A DNA stretch of 64,000 bases from Fervidobacterium gondwanense DSM 13020 (GTDB lineage Bacteria; Thermotogota; Thermotogae; Thermotogales; Fervidobacteriaceae): assembly GCF_900143265.1 (NCBI RefSeq), contig NZ_FRDJ01000009.1, positions 1 through 64,000 on the forward strand, given 5' to 3'. The notes under the pieces are model-generated. The model had not been told where the DNA came from, did not search any database, and worked only from the letters and a program-made list of their open reading frames with translations. Position 1 is the stretch's first letter, and each line of letters opens with the position of its first letter. The position numbers were made by a program, and so were the translations under genes. Below are positions 8,550-18,441 of this stretch, piece by piece.

Positions 8550-9965
8550 ATGGCACTTTCGAATATTGAAAAGGAAAGTAAATACATCTACCGAATTAGA
8601 AAAACGGGAAGCATGAAGGTGGATGCTGTTGTTCTTTCTGACTATGAGACGATAGATGAAGACGCTGTAGAACAAATTAAGAACGTTGCCACTTTACCAG
8701 GGATTGTTCATTACGCCTTAGCGATGCCAGATATACATTGGGGATACGGTTTCCCAATAGGTGGAGTAGCTGCCTTTGATATAGAAGACGGTGTTATAAG
8801 TCCTGGTGGAGTCGGATTTGATATAAATTGCGGTGTCAGAATGCTTGTAGTTGAAGGACATAGTAATCTGGTAAAAGATAATTTAGAAGTGATTATTCAA
8901 CGGTTGTATGAAGCAATTCCTGTGGGGGTTGGAGAGAGAAGCGAGAAGAAATTTTCAAGAAAGGAATTTAAGGAAATTGTCGAAAAAGGTGCTAAGAAGG
9001 TTATCGAATTAGGTTACGGCTACCAAGATGATTTGGAAAGAATTGAGGACTTTGGCTGTATAAGAGAGTGCGACTTTTCAAACGTCAGCGAAGAAGCTTT
9101 TGAAAGGGGTAAAGACGAGCTCGGAACACTTGGAGCCGGGAATCATTTCTTAGAGGTTCAGGAAGTTGCGGAAGTTTACGATGAAGAGGTAGCAAAGATA
9201 TTAGGAGTAGAAAAGGGAATGATAACTGTACTGATCCACACAGGGAGCAGAGGATTTGGACATCAAATAGCAACGGACTACATAAAGCTGATGAGGGACA
9301 ACTTAAAAGAACACAACAAAAATCTCCCTGATAAGCAATTAATAAACGCACCATTTAAAAGTGATTGGGGACAGAAATACTACAGTGCGATGAATTGTGC
9401 AGCGAATTACGCTTTTGCAAATAGGCAGATAATAACACATCTTATCAGGAAGGTTTTCAAAACTGTCTTAGGAGTAAATGTAAGGGTTATATATGACATA
9501 GCACACAACATCGCTAAAGTTGAAGAGCATGTTGTAGATGGAAAAAAGAGAAAACTGGTTGTACATAGAAAAGGAGCGACGAGAGCTTTTGGACCTGGCA
9601 ATGACGTACTCCCGGAAATCTTCAAAAGAACTGGCCAGCCAGTCATAATACCTGGAAGTATGGGGACAGCTTCATACTTGCTTGTCGGTACAAAAAAGGC
9701 CGAAGAGATGACATTTGGGTCAACAGCACATGGTGCGGGTAGAGCCCTTGGAAGGAGAGAAGCAACAAGGGAACTTTCAACCGAGAGAGTCCTTAACGAG
9801 CTCAAATCCAAAGGCATAAAAATAATGGCAAAATCTAAAAAAGGTATCGTTGAGGAAGCTCCCGAAGCTTACAAAGACGTCGATAAAGTTGTTCAGATAG
9901 TCGATGAACTTGGAATATCACTCAAAGTGGCAAAATGCATCCCACTCGGAGTGATGAAGGGATGA
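8550..9965 (+). CDS. rtcB: RNA-splicing ligase RtcB
   Basis: RtcB joins RNA ends carrying 3'-phosphate and 5'-OH, using GTP and manganese. Signature segments are GGVGFDINCGVRM, GAGNHFLEVQ, HTGSRGFGHQ, HRKGATRAFGPG and STAHGAGRALGRREA; the last contains the histidine that carries GMP. Length of 471 residues fits the family. The start is the ATG at 8550 with AAAGGAGGTG 8 nt upstream; the GTG at 8541 lies inside that site. No tRNA intron or archease gene is visible nearby, so its role here is probably RNA repair. The stop overlaps the next start as ATGA. Confidence 0.95.
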   Translation: MALSNIEKESKYIYRIRKTGSMKVDAVVLSDYETIDEDAVEQIKNVATLPGIVHYALAMPDIHWGYGFPIGGVAAFDIEDGVISPGGVGFDINCGVRMLVVEGHSNLVKDNLEVIIQRLYEAIPVGVGERSEKKFSRKEFKEIVEKGAKKVIELGYGYQDDLERIEDFGCIRECDFSNVSEEAFERGKDELGTLGAGNHFLEVQEVAEVYDEEVAKILGVEKGMITVLIHTGSRGFGHQIATDYIKLMRDNLKEHNKNLPDKQLINAPFKSDWGQKYYSAMNCAANYAFANRQIITHLIRKVFKTVLGVNVRVIYDIAHNIAKVEEHVVDGKKRKLVVHRKGATRAFGPGNDVLPEIFKRTGQPVIIPGSMGTASYLLVGTKKAEEMTFGSTAHGAGRALGRREATRELSTERVLNELKSKGIKIMAKSKKGIVEEAPEAYKDVDKVVQIVDELGISLKVAKCIPLGVMKG

Positions 9966-11317
9966 GAAATTTTCTGAGATTTCACAAAGACAAGAATGAG
10001 TTTTACTTAACAGTTGAAGGGGTATTTTCGACTCCTTATATAGTCTTAACGCAGACAGCTATATTTACAGCAATTGCAATATACTTCGGTCTGAATGAAG
10101 TATCACTTGGATTAGCAGCCTCATTCCCGATGGCGTTTCAGATATTCCAAATTTTTGCACCATCAATAATAGAAAGGATTCCAAGCAAGAAAATCCTTCT
10201 TGGTTTTTTTAACTCGGGTAGATTTCTCTGGCTCATACTGATACCCTATCTTTTCGCAGAGCATAAGCCCCCGGAAATATTCATAACCGTTTTCGCGATA
10301 AGTCAGATATTCGCCGCTCTTGCTGGTAACGTCTGGATAAGCATTGTTTACGATACAATAAGTCCCGAGAGAAGAGGTAAGTACCTTGGTTTGAGAAATT
10401 TCTTTGTCTCATTTATGACTTTACTAACGTTTTACTCTTTCTCTTTAATAAACGACTCAGTAAAGAAACCTTACAGTTTCTTGTTAATAATACTAGCGAC
10501 AGAAATAACTACCATTATATCTCTGATGGCGATAGCACCTATCGAAGAAAAGAGGTCAAAACGGGCAGGTACATTCAACGATCTAAAGATAGTGCTTTCA
10601 GACAAGAACTTTATCAAGCTCTCAAAGGCATACTTTTTTTGGAATTTTGTTGTACTCATGGCAGCACCATTTTTTCCATACCACCAATTAAATAATTTAA
10701 AATTACCAATGACATATATAAGCTACACATCTATAACGGCTTCCCTGCTCTCTATGTTATTTTATACGCTATGGGGCAAACTTGCAGATGAGTTCGGGCA
10801 CAAAAGTGTGCTTATAACTGGTTTGGCAATAGTATCCATGACACCAGCGATTTGGATTTTGATGAATGAACGTGATTGGATATTGGCTCTTACGCTCGAT
10901 GCTATACTGTCTGGGGTTGGATGGGCTGCTGTTAACCTTTCAATTATCACTTTACCGATGGAAACAGCTTCGACTAGCTCACCGATGTACTTTGCTGTTT
11001 TCTCGGCACTTGGTGGATTAGGTGGTATGCTTGGGTCAATGATTGGTGGGCCTATTGCGAGAATGTTCAACCATTTTGATTTTTACATTGGAGAGTTTCA
11101 TATTTTCGGACTACAGATATTCTTTATCATTGAAAGTATACTCAGATATCTAACTATACCACTCTTTGCAAAGATAACGACTAAAAAGTATGTCACACCT
11201 TCAACTTTGTTCATGAACGCTATATCGATTCTCTCAGGACGCCAAGCAATAAGGATACATGAAGGAACAAGATCAGAGGTTGTTATTGGAAGGAAAAGGG
11301 TCAACAGATGGTGGTGA
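9962..11317 (+). CDS. Major facilitator superfamily transporter
   Basis: A 451-residue inner-membrane protein with about eleven to twelve hydrophobic segments spread over its whole length, as in MFS carriers. The central charged stretch between the two halves (around EEKRSKRAG) and the short WGKLADEFGHKSVL loop after the sixth to seventh segment resemble the MFS loop motif. The substrate is not indicated. It overlaps rtcB by 4 nt, with GGAG upstream, so it is co-translated with it, and it ends at a hairpin shared with the convergent decarboxylase gene. Confidence 0.8.
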   Translation: MRNFLRFHKDKNEFYLTVEGVFSTPYIVLTQTAIFTAIAIYFGLNEVSLGLAASFPMAFQIFQIFAPSIIERIPSKKILLGFFNSGRFLWLILIPYLFAEHKPPEIFITVFAISQIFAALAGNVWISIVYDTISPERRGKYLGLRNFFVSFMTLLTFYSFSLINDSVKKPYSFLLIILATEITTIISLMAIAPIEEKRSKRAGTFNDLKIVLSDKNFIKLSKAYFFWNFVVLMAAPFFPYHQLNNLKLPMTYISYTSITASLLSMLFYTLWGKLADEFGHKSVLITGLAIVSMTPAIWILMNERDWILALTLDAILSGVGWAAVNLSIITLPMETASTSSPMYFAVFSALGGLGGMLGSMIGGPIARMFNHFDFYIGEFHIFGLQIFFIIESILRYLTIPLFAKITTKKYVTPSTLFMNAISILSGRQAIRIHEGTRSEVVIGRKRVNRWW

Positions 11318-11330
11318 ATGGACAAAACAA

Positions 11331-11356
11331 AAGCTGGGATTGATCCCAGCTTTTTT
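11331..11356. terminator. Terminator hairpin between convergent genes
   Basis: AAGCTGGGAT (11331-11340) and ATCCCAGCTT (11343-11352) form a perfect stem. Six T residues follow on the plus strand, ending the rtcB-MFS transcript; on the minus strand TTTTG follows, so it may also serve the decarboxylase gene. Confidence 0.85.
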
Positions 11357-11376
11357 GATATTTCTTATTACTGTTT

Positions 11377-12540
11377 TTATTCCTTTTCAACCTTCACTGA
11401 TTCAGCATATTGTTCCACTTCTGAGATTACTCCATTCTCAAAAACTATCTTTGGTGAAGGAATACCGTTGAAGTTTGTGGCATATTCTGAAGTGTATGCG
11501 CCTGTCGCATGGAAGTAAACAAGATCATCTATTGTGGTGCTTTTCGGCAACTGAGCGTCATAGTACATAACATCAACACTATCACATGTCGGACCTGCTA
11601 AAACAAATGTTTCCAATTCCTCGTCTTCTTTGCCATCAACTGTTATTCTGTATCTGATGTTTTGAATAGTTTCTGTCAAGCCATGGAATACACCTGCGTC
11701 AAGATAAAGCCATTTTTCCTCACTTTTTTGGCTTCTGAGTATAACTCTTGTAATCATTATACCCGCATTTCCAACCATCGATCTTCCAGGCTCAACTATT
11801 ACTGTTATATTATCTCCAAGATACTCTTCAACTGCCTCGTTTATAACCTTTGCAATATCTTTCACCGCCGGAATACTTCTTACGTACTTGACTGGCATTC
11901 CACCACCAGTATTTATCATTGTCATCTTCACACCAAACTCTTTTGCTTCCTCAAAAACGATCGCCGCTTCCCTAATAGCCGTGCGCCAGTTTTCTGGGTT
12001 GTAGTTTTGCGAACCAACGTGGAAACTCAAACCGATAGGATTTAAGCCATTTTCCTTTGCATATTTAACAAGTTCAATGGCATGGCTTACGCTTGTACCA
12101 AATTTCCTTGTTAATGGCCAATCGGCGTCGTCTTCCATTCCATTTGTGCTGATTCTCACGTAAATATTCGATCCCGGTGCAACAGCTGCAATTTTCTCTA
12201 TCTCCATTTCGGCATCTACAGCGAACATCCTAATTCCATTTTCATAAGCGAACTTTATATCTTCTGTTTTCTTTATTGTATTTCCAAAGCTCATTCTATA
12301 GGGTTCAACTCCAAGTGATAGAAGTTTTTCAATCTCGCCTCTTGATGCAACGTCGAAATAACTACCTAAATCCCTTAGAAGTTTCAGAATCTCAACGTGA
12401 GAATTCGCTTTTACTGCGTAATATACTTTACAGTTCTTAATATTCTCCACTAAGTTTAAGTAGTTCTGTCTAACTACTTCTAAATCCATTACTAAGACTG
12501 GTGTTCCGTAATTGCTTGCTATTGTTCTGAGTTTTTCCAT
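11377..12540 (-). CDS. PLP-dependent ornithine/lysine-type decarboxylase (fold III)
   Basis: A 387-residue enzyme of the alanine-racemase-like fold. The PLP lysine is Lys44 in YYAVKANSH; HVGSQ, GGGMP and VEPGRSM bind the cofactor. The C-terminal signature reads AGPTCDSVDVM, with Cys-Asp as in ornithine decarboxylases, rather than the Cys-Glu-Ser of diaminopimelate decarboxylase. This favours polyamine synthesis (putrescine or cadaverine) over lysine synthesis. That choice rests on one motif and is moderately sure. AAGGAGGG lies 9 nt before the ATG. It stands alone, divergent from the long chemotaxis run. Confidence 0.82.
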   Translation of the reverse strand: MEKLRTIASNYGTPVLVMDLEVVRQNYLNLVENIKNCKVYYAVKANSHVEILKLLRDLGSYFDVASRGEIEKLLSLGVEPYRMSFGNTIKKTEDIKFAYENGIRMFAVDAEMEIEKIAAVAPGSNIYVRISTNGMEDDADWPLTRKFGTSVSHAIELVKYAKENGLNPIGLSFHVGSQNYNPENWRTAIREAAIVFEEAKEFGVKMTMINTGGGMPVKYVRSIPAVKDIAKVINEAVEEYLGDNITVIVEPGRSMVGNAGIMITRVILRSQKSEEKWLYLDAGVFHGLTETIQNIRYRITVDGKEDEELETFVLAGPTCDSVDVMYYDAQLPKSTTIDDLVYFHATGAYTSEYATNFNGIPSPKIVFENGVISEVEQYAESVKVEKE

Positions 12541-12623
12541 CTCTTTTGTCCCTCCTTGTATAAATTATCGAACTTATGATAGAATATATATGCCAAAATA
12601 TACATAAACATGAGTTTAAAATA

Positions 12624-12652
12624 TTGTGGTATTATGTTACAATTCATATAAC
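12624..12652 (+). promoter_or_regulatory. Promoter for the GGDEF-truA-tlyA-cheA run
   Basis: TTGTGG at 12624-12629 and TATAAC at 12647-12652 are separated by 17 bp, about 20 bp before the first start codon. No other strong promoter was noticed before cheA, so this may drive the entire 10-kb run. Confidence 0.6.
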
Positions 12653-12672
12653 GTAACATTGGGGGGAAGGAT

Positions 12673-14322
12673 GTGTCTAAAAAAGAACTCTTTTTTGTTA
12701 TTTCGTTATTTCTTATAGGAGGTTTGTTCTTTTTTCTTTCGAGACCTTTGATTGTAAGCTATGATTTAAGACTTTTGATACTCGGTTTCTTAATAATGGT
12801 TTTTGCCCAGTATGTGCAGATACCGATTGCCGGTGTGATATTTAATATGAAGGCATTCGCTGCGCTTTTTTTGCTTCTGTTTTTATCACCTGAAACCACA
12901 GCCCTTTTATCTATTGGTTCAATTCTTGTACAAAGGAAAATCAATTTAAAAAGTTTTGTACTGAGAAGCTCTTTTGAATTAGCGCAATATGGTTTAGCTA
13001 CATTCCTTTTTAAGTTATCATCGACGGATTATTATAGGATACCGTTATTTTCAATATCTTATTTTTCTTTAAACTCGATTCTTACAGTAATTTATGTAAA
13101 GTCATTTGCAAAGGTCTCTGTGAAAAAGTTTTTTCGGGTTACAGCCGTTGTGTTCTTACTTGGCATTTATAGTTCGGCAATACTTACAACCGCGTACCTC
13201 TTTTTAGAATCAAAATTCACAAATTTATCTTTCACATTGCTGCTCTATGCTGGTTTTTTGATCCAGCTGTATTACACTGTGAACGCTCAGGTGTGGTATC
13301 AGGAATTACAATATGAGAAGGAACAGATATCAAGGGAAACAGAAAATCTACTTAAGATGCCCAAGATACTTGAGAGCTTTGGAACAGAGGATGTAGATAC
13401 TATATTGTCAAAGCTGTTAGAAGTAACTTGCAAAATGACAGGATTTTCCGTCTCTTTAATGAGTCTTTTCGACAATAGGACTGGAAAGGTAGTAAGAATA
13501 TCTAAGTATGGTATTACAGACGAGGATTTTGCTATTATAAAGCAAAAGCAACCAGACATAAAAGACACAATTCTCTTAATGCAGAGCCGGTTTGATATAG
13601 GAGGTGCTTTCTTCATACCTAAGGGAAGCTTAGCGCTTGATGAAGAATATACATTTAAACCTTTAGATTATGCCAAACTCGATGCAGAAAACGCATGGGA
13701 TCCCGACGATTTATTTTTAGTTCCTATAGTATACAGTAACAGGATCATAGGTTATATAAGCTTTGATAAACCTTCCAACAAACTTAGACCAACAAAAAGA
13801 GAAGTTGAATTGGCAAAATTTTTTGCCTGGCAGATATTGCAGATACTGAAAGATAGCCATTACAGTATTCTTTTTACAAGCCCTTACGGTAAAGAGATAA
13901 GTTTATCTTCTTTGATGGAGGAAATATCAAAGGCTATAATGTCAAATAGATCATTTACTTTGGTTTACCTTGATATCGATAGTTTCGAAAAAATCAATCT
14001 GGAAAAGGGTTTTAGATTTGGAGATGAACTCATCAGACATGTACAACATACATTAGAGCAAGAGGTGAAAACATTCGGCGTTTATTCTCATCTTGGTGAC
14101 GAATTTATGGTACTCCTTTGGACGAAAAGCAAGTCAGACGGAATGCTCGTTGCAGAAAAGGTTGTCGAAAGTGTTAAGGAAAGATACCCCGGTATAACGT
14201 TCACGGGAGCCATTGTAAAGTACCCAGCTGATGCAACTGACTTAAATGGTATATTGTCCAAAATCAGGACCGCACTAATTGCTGGAAAAAAATCTGGTGG
14301 AGGAAGGATAGTAAATATATGA
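12673..14322 (+). CDS. Membrane protein with GAF-like and variant GGDEF domains
   Basis: A 549-residue protein. Residues 1 to about 210 hold some six to seven membrane helices. A GAF-like sensory region follows (about 240-390), then a GGDEF domain (about 410-549). The GGDEF domain keeps the LDIDSFEKIN metal-site segment and the GFRFGDEL segment, but the active loop reads HLGDEF instead of GGDEF. Such a change can lower or abolish cyclic-di-GMP synthesis. The GTG start at 12673 follows a G-rich site. An ATG one base earlier is in another frame. It is first in the run and overlaps truA by 4 nt. Confidence 0.8.
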   Translation: MSKKELFFVISLFLIGGLFFFLSRPLIVSYDLRLLILGFLIMVFAQYVQIPIAGVIFNMKAFAALFLLLFLSPETTALLSIGSILVQRKINLKSFVLRSSFELAQYGLATFLFKLSSTDYYRIPLFSISYFSLNSILTVIYVKSFAKVSVKKFFRVTAVVFLLGIYSSAILTTAYLFLESKFTNLSFTLLLYAGFLIQLYYTVNAQVWYQELQYEKEQISRETENLLKMPKILESFGTEDVDTILSKLLEVTCKMTGFSVSLMSLFDNRTGKVVRISKYGITDEDFAIIKQKQPDIKDTILLMQSRFDIGGAFFIPKGSLALDEEYTFKPLDYAKLDAENAWDPDDLFLVPIVYSNRIIGYISFDKPSNKLRPTKREVELAKFFAWQILQILKDSHYSILFTSPYGKEISLSSLMEEISKAIMSNRSFTLVYLDIDSFEKINLEKGFRFGDELIRHVQHTLEQEVKTFGVYSHLGDEFMVLLWTKSKSDGMLVAEKVVESVKERYPGITFTGAIVKYPADATDLNGILSKIRTALIAGKKSGGGRIVNI

Positions 14323-15059
14323 AACGCGTTGCGATAGAATTTTCGTACGATGGGACAGATTTCTTTGGCTATCAAAGACAAAACGATGTGAGAACAGTTC
14401 AGGGCGAATTGGAAAAGGCACTCGAACGTGTTTTCAAGACTTCAATTCAAACATATGCAGCCGGTAGAACTGACACAGGGGTACATGCAAGCGGTCAAGT
14501 AGCATCGTTCGATATCCCTTCAGAAAGACTTAGTGAACTAGATATTAGAAACGCCATCAATGCAAACTTACCAAGAGATATCTATGTGAAGAAAGCTTGG
14601 TTTGTACATGAGAATTTTAACCCAAGGTACGAAGCGAAAAAGAGGATATACCACTATTTCATTTTGAATTCCAAAAGTAACGACATATTTTTAAGACGAT
14701 ATACTTGGTGGTTTCCATATAAATTGAATGTAGAGGCTATGCGTGAAGCTGCTACTTACTTAGTTGGAGAGCATGATTTTACAGCGTTCAGCAAGAGGGG
14801 AGAAGATGATACAAATCCTATCCGAACCATCAGTGCTTTGCGTATACTACGTTTAAAAAAAGATCTTATACTGATAAGAGTCGAAGGAATCTCGTATTTA
14901 AGAGGCATGGTTAGAAGTTTAGTGGCTAATTTAATAAAAGTAGGAACAAATCAATGGAAACCAGAACATATTCTGGAGGTGTTAGAATCGAAAGATCGAT
15001 CAAAATCCGCTGGATTGGCACCTGCGCATGGATTGTTCTTATACAAAGTGTTATTTTAG
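14319..15059 (+). CDS. truA: tRNA pseudouridine synthase A
   Basis: TruA converts uridines 38-40 in the anticodon stem to pseudouridine. The catalytic aspartate is Asp52 in AAGRTDTGVHASGQ. The N-terminal FSYDGTDFFGYQRQ and the C-terminal FLRGMVRS-like segment (read here as YLRGMVRSLVANL) are family hallmarks. Length of 246 residues is normal. It starts at an ATGA overlap with the GGDEF gene. Its last 70-105 nt overlap the start of the next gene in another frame. Confidence 0.96.
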   Translation: MKRVAIEFSYDGTDFFGYQRQNDVRTVQGELEKALERVFKTSIQTYAAGRTDTGVHASGQVASFDIPSERLSELDIRNAINANLPRDIYVKKAWFVHENFNPRYEAKKRIYHYFILNSKSNDIFLRRYTWWFPYKLNVEAMREAATYLVGEHDFTAFSKRGEDDTNPIRTISALRILRLKKDLILIRVEGISYLRGMVRSLVANLIKVGTNQWKPEHILEVLESKDRSKSAGLAPAHGLFLYKVLF

Positions 15060-16225
15060 CTTTCAATTTTCTCGGCATATATTTGCCAGACAGAATTTTA
15101 AATGAACAATCCAAAGAAATGATTGAAAAGTGGTACTCGCTTCCACGTGTAGGTATTAAATCAAGGAATATTTCAGTTCAAATTAGAACCTTAGTATCTA
15201 CAAATCTCGTAAAATTTGGTATAGCACCGGATTATTCAATAAATTTTGAAAGTACAACTACTGAATACTTATTTGAGCAAGAAGATGCAAGTTCTACTAA
15301 TGTAAAATACCTTGGGGTGCTTGAGGTAACCGAGAACGTTGATGAGATAGCACTAAATTTTGGTGAAAAATCTTACGTGCTTCCAAAAGAAATTTTTGTA
15401 GAGAATGCAAGTGCGATACTGAAATCCATTTTTAATGTTGATATTCATCGAGAGAAAGCAGAAGACTTGAAAACAATTGTTTTTATACCTAATTCTGAGA
15501 TATTATATGTGTCGTCGTACGGAAAGATCCCAATAATAGTGGTTGAAGACAAGCTGAATTTTTACGAACACTATATAACTATTGATGGTAGCACTTACCG
15601 AAGTGGTGTTCTGACAACTACAAACAGCAGGCAAATTCAGGTGGAAGAAATCCCGATTCTATTATCAACTAATTTTTTGATGACAAAGTCTTATACAATA
15701 TCATTGGGAACTAAAAAGTATAGTTATAATCAATCCGTTCCTGTCTTTGGCTGGAATAAAATAATCTTGTATTCAGACGGAAGCATTACCGACACGACAT
15801 TGAGTTGGAGACTAAAAGTATCGAACACTCCGTTGGATTTCTTACTCAATGAAGACAGATTTTATGTACTCGATATTTCTGGAAATGTTTATTCAGTGAA
15901 CTTAAAAACCAGAAAAGTCAACCATCTGGGTGGTGTTGAAGGAGCTTTCAAGTTTTCTAAACACGGAAGCGACGTATTTCTATGTAGTCAAAACTTATGC
16001 TATCATGTAAGAGAAACCTCTTTGGAGAAGGTAGATCAACACCATATCGAAGAAAGTGAAGCACATTTCTTTTATCCGAGCATAAGTAGCTTACAAAATA
16101 CTGGTTTCGGCGTATTTCTTGGAAAGACTTTCTTAGGCAATGAACTAATCTTCATTTATGTTTTGAACGACAAACTAAGAATTCTTACGGATGTGGGAAC
16201 ATGGGAAGTATTTCTGAAAGAGTGA
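14954..16225 (+). CDS. Membrane-anchored protein of unknown function
   Basis: I do not recognise this protein. A single hydrophobic helix near the N-terminus (WIVLIQSVILAFNFLGIYL) is followed by about 370 residues rich in beta strands, with short repeated strand-turn units late in the chain, suggesting an exported, anchored beta-rich domain. The start is uncertain. The ATG at 14954 has AGGA 9 nt upstream and lies 106 nt inside truA. A much stronger GGAGGTG (14975-14981) stands 7 nt before an in-frame ATC at 14987, which would give a shorter cytosolic tail before the helix. The 3' end overlaps tlyA. Confidence 0.65.
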   Translation: METRTYSGGVRIERSIKIRWIGTCAWIVLIQSVILAFNFLGIYLPDRILNEQSKEMIEKWYSLPRVGIKSRNISVQIRTLVSTNLVKFGIAPDYSINFESTTTEYLFEQEDASSTNVKYLGVLEVTENVDEIALNFGEKSYVLPKEIFVENASAILKSIFNVDIHREKAEDLKTIVFIPNSEILYVSSYGKIPIIVVEDKLNFYEHYITIDGSTYRSGVLTTTNSRQIQVEEIPILLSTNFLMTKSYTISLGTKKYSYNQSVPVFGWNKIILYSDGSITDTTLSWRLKVSNTPLDFLLNEDRFYVLDISGNVYSVNLKTRKVNHLGGVEGAFKFSKHGSDVFLCSQNLCYHVRETSLEKVDQHHIEESEAHFFYPSISSLQNTGFGVFLGKTFLGNELIFIYVLNDKLRILTDVGTWEVFLKE

Positions 16226-17013
16226 GACTCGATATAGCATTACTGCACAAAGGCTTCGCAGAGAGCAGGACAAAAGCACGTCAGATCATCGAGACGGGCA
16301 ATGTTGTAGTAAACGGTAAAGTATGTACCGACCCGTCAAAATTAATAAAAAAAGACGACTCAATCTATCTATTGAAAGAGCTTAAATATGTTAGTCGAGC
16401 TGGATATAAACTTGAAGGATTATTTAACGAATATAACATAGAATTAAAAGACAGGATCGCGTGTGACATAGGTAGTTCAACGGGCGGATTTGTTGACTTT
16501 TTGCTCCAACATGGTGTCAAGAAAGTATATGCTGTGGATGTTAACACAAAACAATTACATCCAAAAGTAGCCACGGATCCAAGAGTATGCAAGATCGAAA
16601 AAAATGCGAGAGAACTGCACTTTGAAGATATTGGGGAAAAGGTGGACGTAGTAACTGTAGATGTGTCTTTCATCTCTGTAACCAAGTTACTTAAACCAAT
16701 TAAAAGTCTTTTAAATTCGAACGGGCATGCTATAATTTTAATAAAACCACAGTTTGAAGTTGGGCACAAGCACTCTGGAGTGGTAAGGAAGAGAGAACTC
16801 CATGTAACGATCTTGGAAAATCTTCTCGATGAATTTATTCATGAAGAATTTATCCCAGATTATTTAACGTATTCAAAGATTCTTGGAGGAGATGGGAATA
16901 TAGAATTCTTCCTTGTAGTCAGATATTATGGAGAAGCGTATTCTGAACCTGAAACGATTAAACAGAATATAATGAAGGTTGTTAACAACGCCTGGGAGGA
17001 ACACCACAAATGA
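16201..17013 (+). CDS. tlyA: TlyA-family rRNA methyltransferase (S4 + FtsJ-like)
   Basis: TlyA enzymes add a 2'-O-methyl group to cytidines in 16S and often 23S rRNA. Residues about 8-65 form an S4 RNA-binding domain (RLDIALLHKGFAESRTKARQ). The methyltransferase domain follows with the SAM-binding CDIGSSTGGFVD and the catalytic-type residues in VTVDVSFIS and LIKPQFE. Length of 270 residues fits. The start could instead be the GTG at 16222, which overlaps the stop of the previous gene as GTGA. It overlaps the next gene by 4 nt. Confidence 0.92.
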   Translation: MGSISERVRLDIALLHKGFAESRTKARQIIETGNVVVNGKVCTDPSKLIKKDDSIYLLKELKYVSRAGYKLEGLFNEYNIELKDRIACDIGSSTGGFVDFLLQHGVKKVYAVDVNTKQLHPKVATDPRVCKIEKNARELHFEDIGEKVDVVTVDVSFISVTKLLKPIKSLLNSNGHAIILIKPQFEVGHKHSGVVRKRELHVTILENLLDEFIHEEFIPDYLTYSKILGGDGNIEFFLVVRYYGEAYSEPETIKQNIMKVVNNAWEEHHK

Positions 17014-18416
17014 TCACAGCATACGCCAGAAGAATCATAATACTTTTGATTACATTTTCATTCATTACATTATCGTTCGCCGATAACGACATATTGGACT
17101 TAGTACACAAAGATTATGACTTTGTGTTAAGAATATCTCAAGCAGGTTCCTGGTACGATGAGATCAAAAAAGTCCCTTTCTTCTCGTTTATATTTGGAAG
17201 AAAGGGTCTCGGATTTGAAGATGCATTCATGAGGATTTTGGAAGACATGCGGTACAAGACAGGTGTGTTACCATCGGTAGTGCAAGACGCTATCTCTAAA
17301 GATATTATCTTTGCTTCCAAGGGTGCAGAAATAAACTTTACCGAGATAATATCGTTCGACTTGAATTTTTACTTTGATTTCGTTAAGTCAATTGCTACAA
17401 ATAGTTTCTTAGCTTTCCAAACAAACAGTCCAGCGCAATTTGTAAAGGCTTTGTCGTTCTTACTATCTGTTAGCTACAAGACTCTTGGAAATAATCAATA
17501 CATACTTGGAGACTCTTTATATTGTGGATTTACTGGAAAATATTTCATAATAGCTGGAAGTAAAACCACTTTGGAGCTTGCTTTGAAGACCTCAAAAACC
17601 CAGGAAATGCAGTTATCAAAGATAACGAAAGTATTTGACCGATTAAGGTCAGGAACATTCTTTATAAGTGGATATGCAAAACCGAATGTAATCAAGTTGA
17701 ATTTACCAGGTGTATCCCAGATAGATGCTGAAGATTCGGAGTATATTCTTTTCTATTCTACAGTATCCGCAGGTAGTTTTTACGCGACTTTTGAACAAAA
17801 AAACAAGAAAGAGGCAGTTAGCAAAAAGGTAACCGAAAATCTTGGGAACATTCCATTTGCTTGGAACTACTACTTGTCAACACCAGCTGGTAATACAGAC
17901 GAAGTAATCAATTCTATCAACCAATGGTTTCAAGGTACATCAAGTGATATGAACAGATTTCTATATTTTGCATCGACTCTTTCAAAATCTTCAACGAACG
18001 TGCACACTGTTGGGCGCATAGATACTGGAGATTTCCTGTTTATCTTTGATAATTACACAGGCAAAAACCTTGAAACAAGTGTATCAAAAATAGGAGGTAT
18101 CTATGACAGCCAAAAACAAGAATGGATCCTGAACCTTCAGGGTAATATAAAGCTTTATATTTACAGTATTTCGAACAGAGTTTTTATTGGAACTTTGGAA
18201 AGATCTAAGTACGAGCTGTACGACAAAACTCGCACGAGATTTAAAGATGTTCCGACTTATTTTGATTTTTCTAAAATTTCAGCATACGAATTTAAACTTT
18301 TTATCGATATTAGTGATATAATTAAGTCGACAATAGGGTTTAATGTACCATCCAAGTTGCTTATGTGGAAATATAACTCAGGGTATTTTAGTTATTATAA
18401 GATAGTAATATCCTAA
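17010..18416 (+). CDS. Exported protein of unknown function
   Basis: Not recognised. A signal peptide ([18 protein letters not shown], cleavage near residue 24) precedes about 440 residues with alternating strands and helices and no cysteine-rich or catalytic signature that I can see. No second membrane helix is present, so it should be periplasmic or attached to the outer sheath. It starts with an ATGA overlap with tlyA and ends 25 bp before cheA. Its place in a chemotaxis-motility run hints at an envelope role but gives no mechanism. Confidence 0.7.
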   Translation: MITAYARRIIILLITFSFITLSFADNDILDLVHKDYDFVLRISQAGSWYDEIKKVPFFSFIFGRKGLGFEDAFMRILEDMRYKTGVLPSVVQDAISKDIIFASKGAEINFTEIISFDLNFYFDFVKSIATNSFLAFQTNSPAQFVKALSFLLSVSYKTLGNNQYILGDSLYCGFTGKYFIIAGSKTTLELALKTSKTQEMQLSKITKVFDRLRSGTFFISGYAKPNVIKLNLPGVSQIDAEDSEYILFYSTVSAGSFYATFEQKNKKEAVSKKVTENLGNIPFAWNYYLSTPAGNTDEVINSINQWFQGTSSDMNRFLYFASTLSKSSTNVHTVGRIDTGDFLFIFDNYTGKNLETSVSKIGGIYDSQKQEWILNLQGNIKLYIYSISNRVFIGTLERSKYELYDKTRTRFKDVPTYFDFSKISAYEFKLFIDISDIIKSTIGFNVPSKLLMWKYNSGYFSYYKIVIS

Positions 18417-18441
18417 AGCCCGAAAAAGGAGGGATACTCAT

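Noticed and set aside
12636-12657. GTTAC/GTAAC inverted repeat as an operator before the GGDEF gene
   Set aside because: Arms of only 5 bp around the -10 region are likely by chance in AT-rich DNA and no matching copy was noticed elsewhere.
16201-16222. Frameshift or fusion between the anchored unknown protein and tlyA
   Set aside because: The overlap is 25 nt or less, both genes have complete ends, and a GTGA or ATG start explains it without any fusion.
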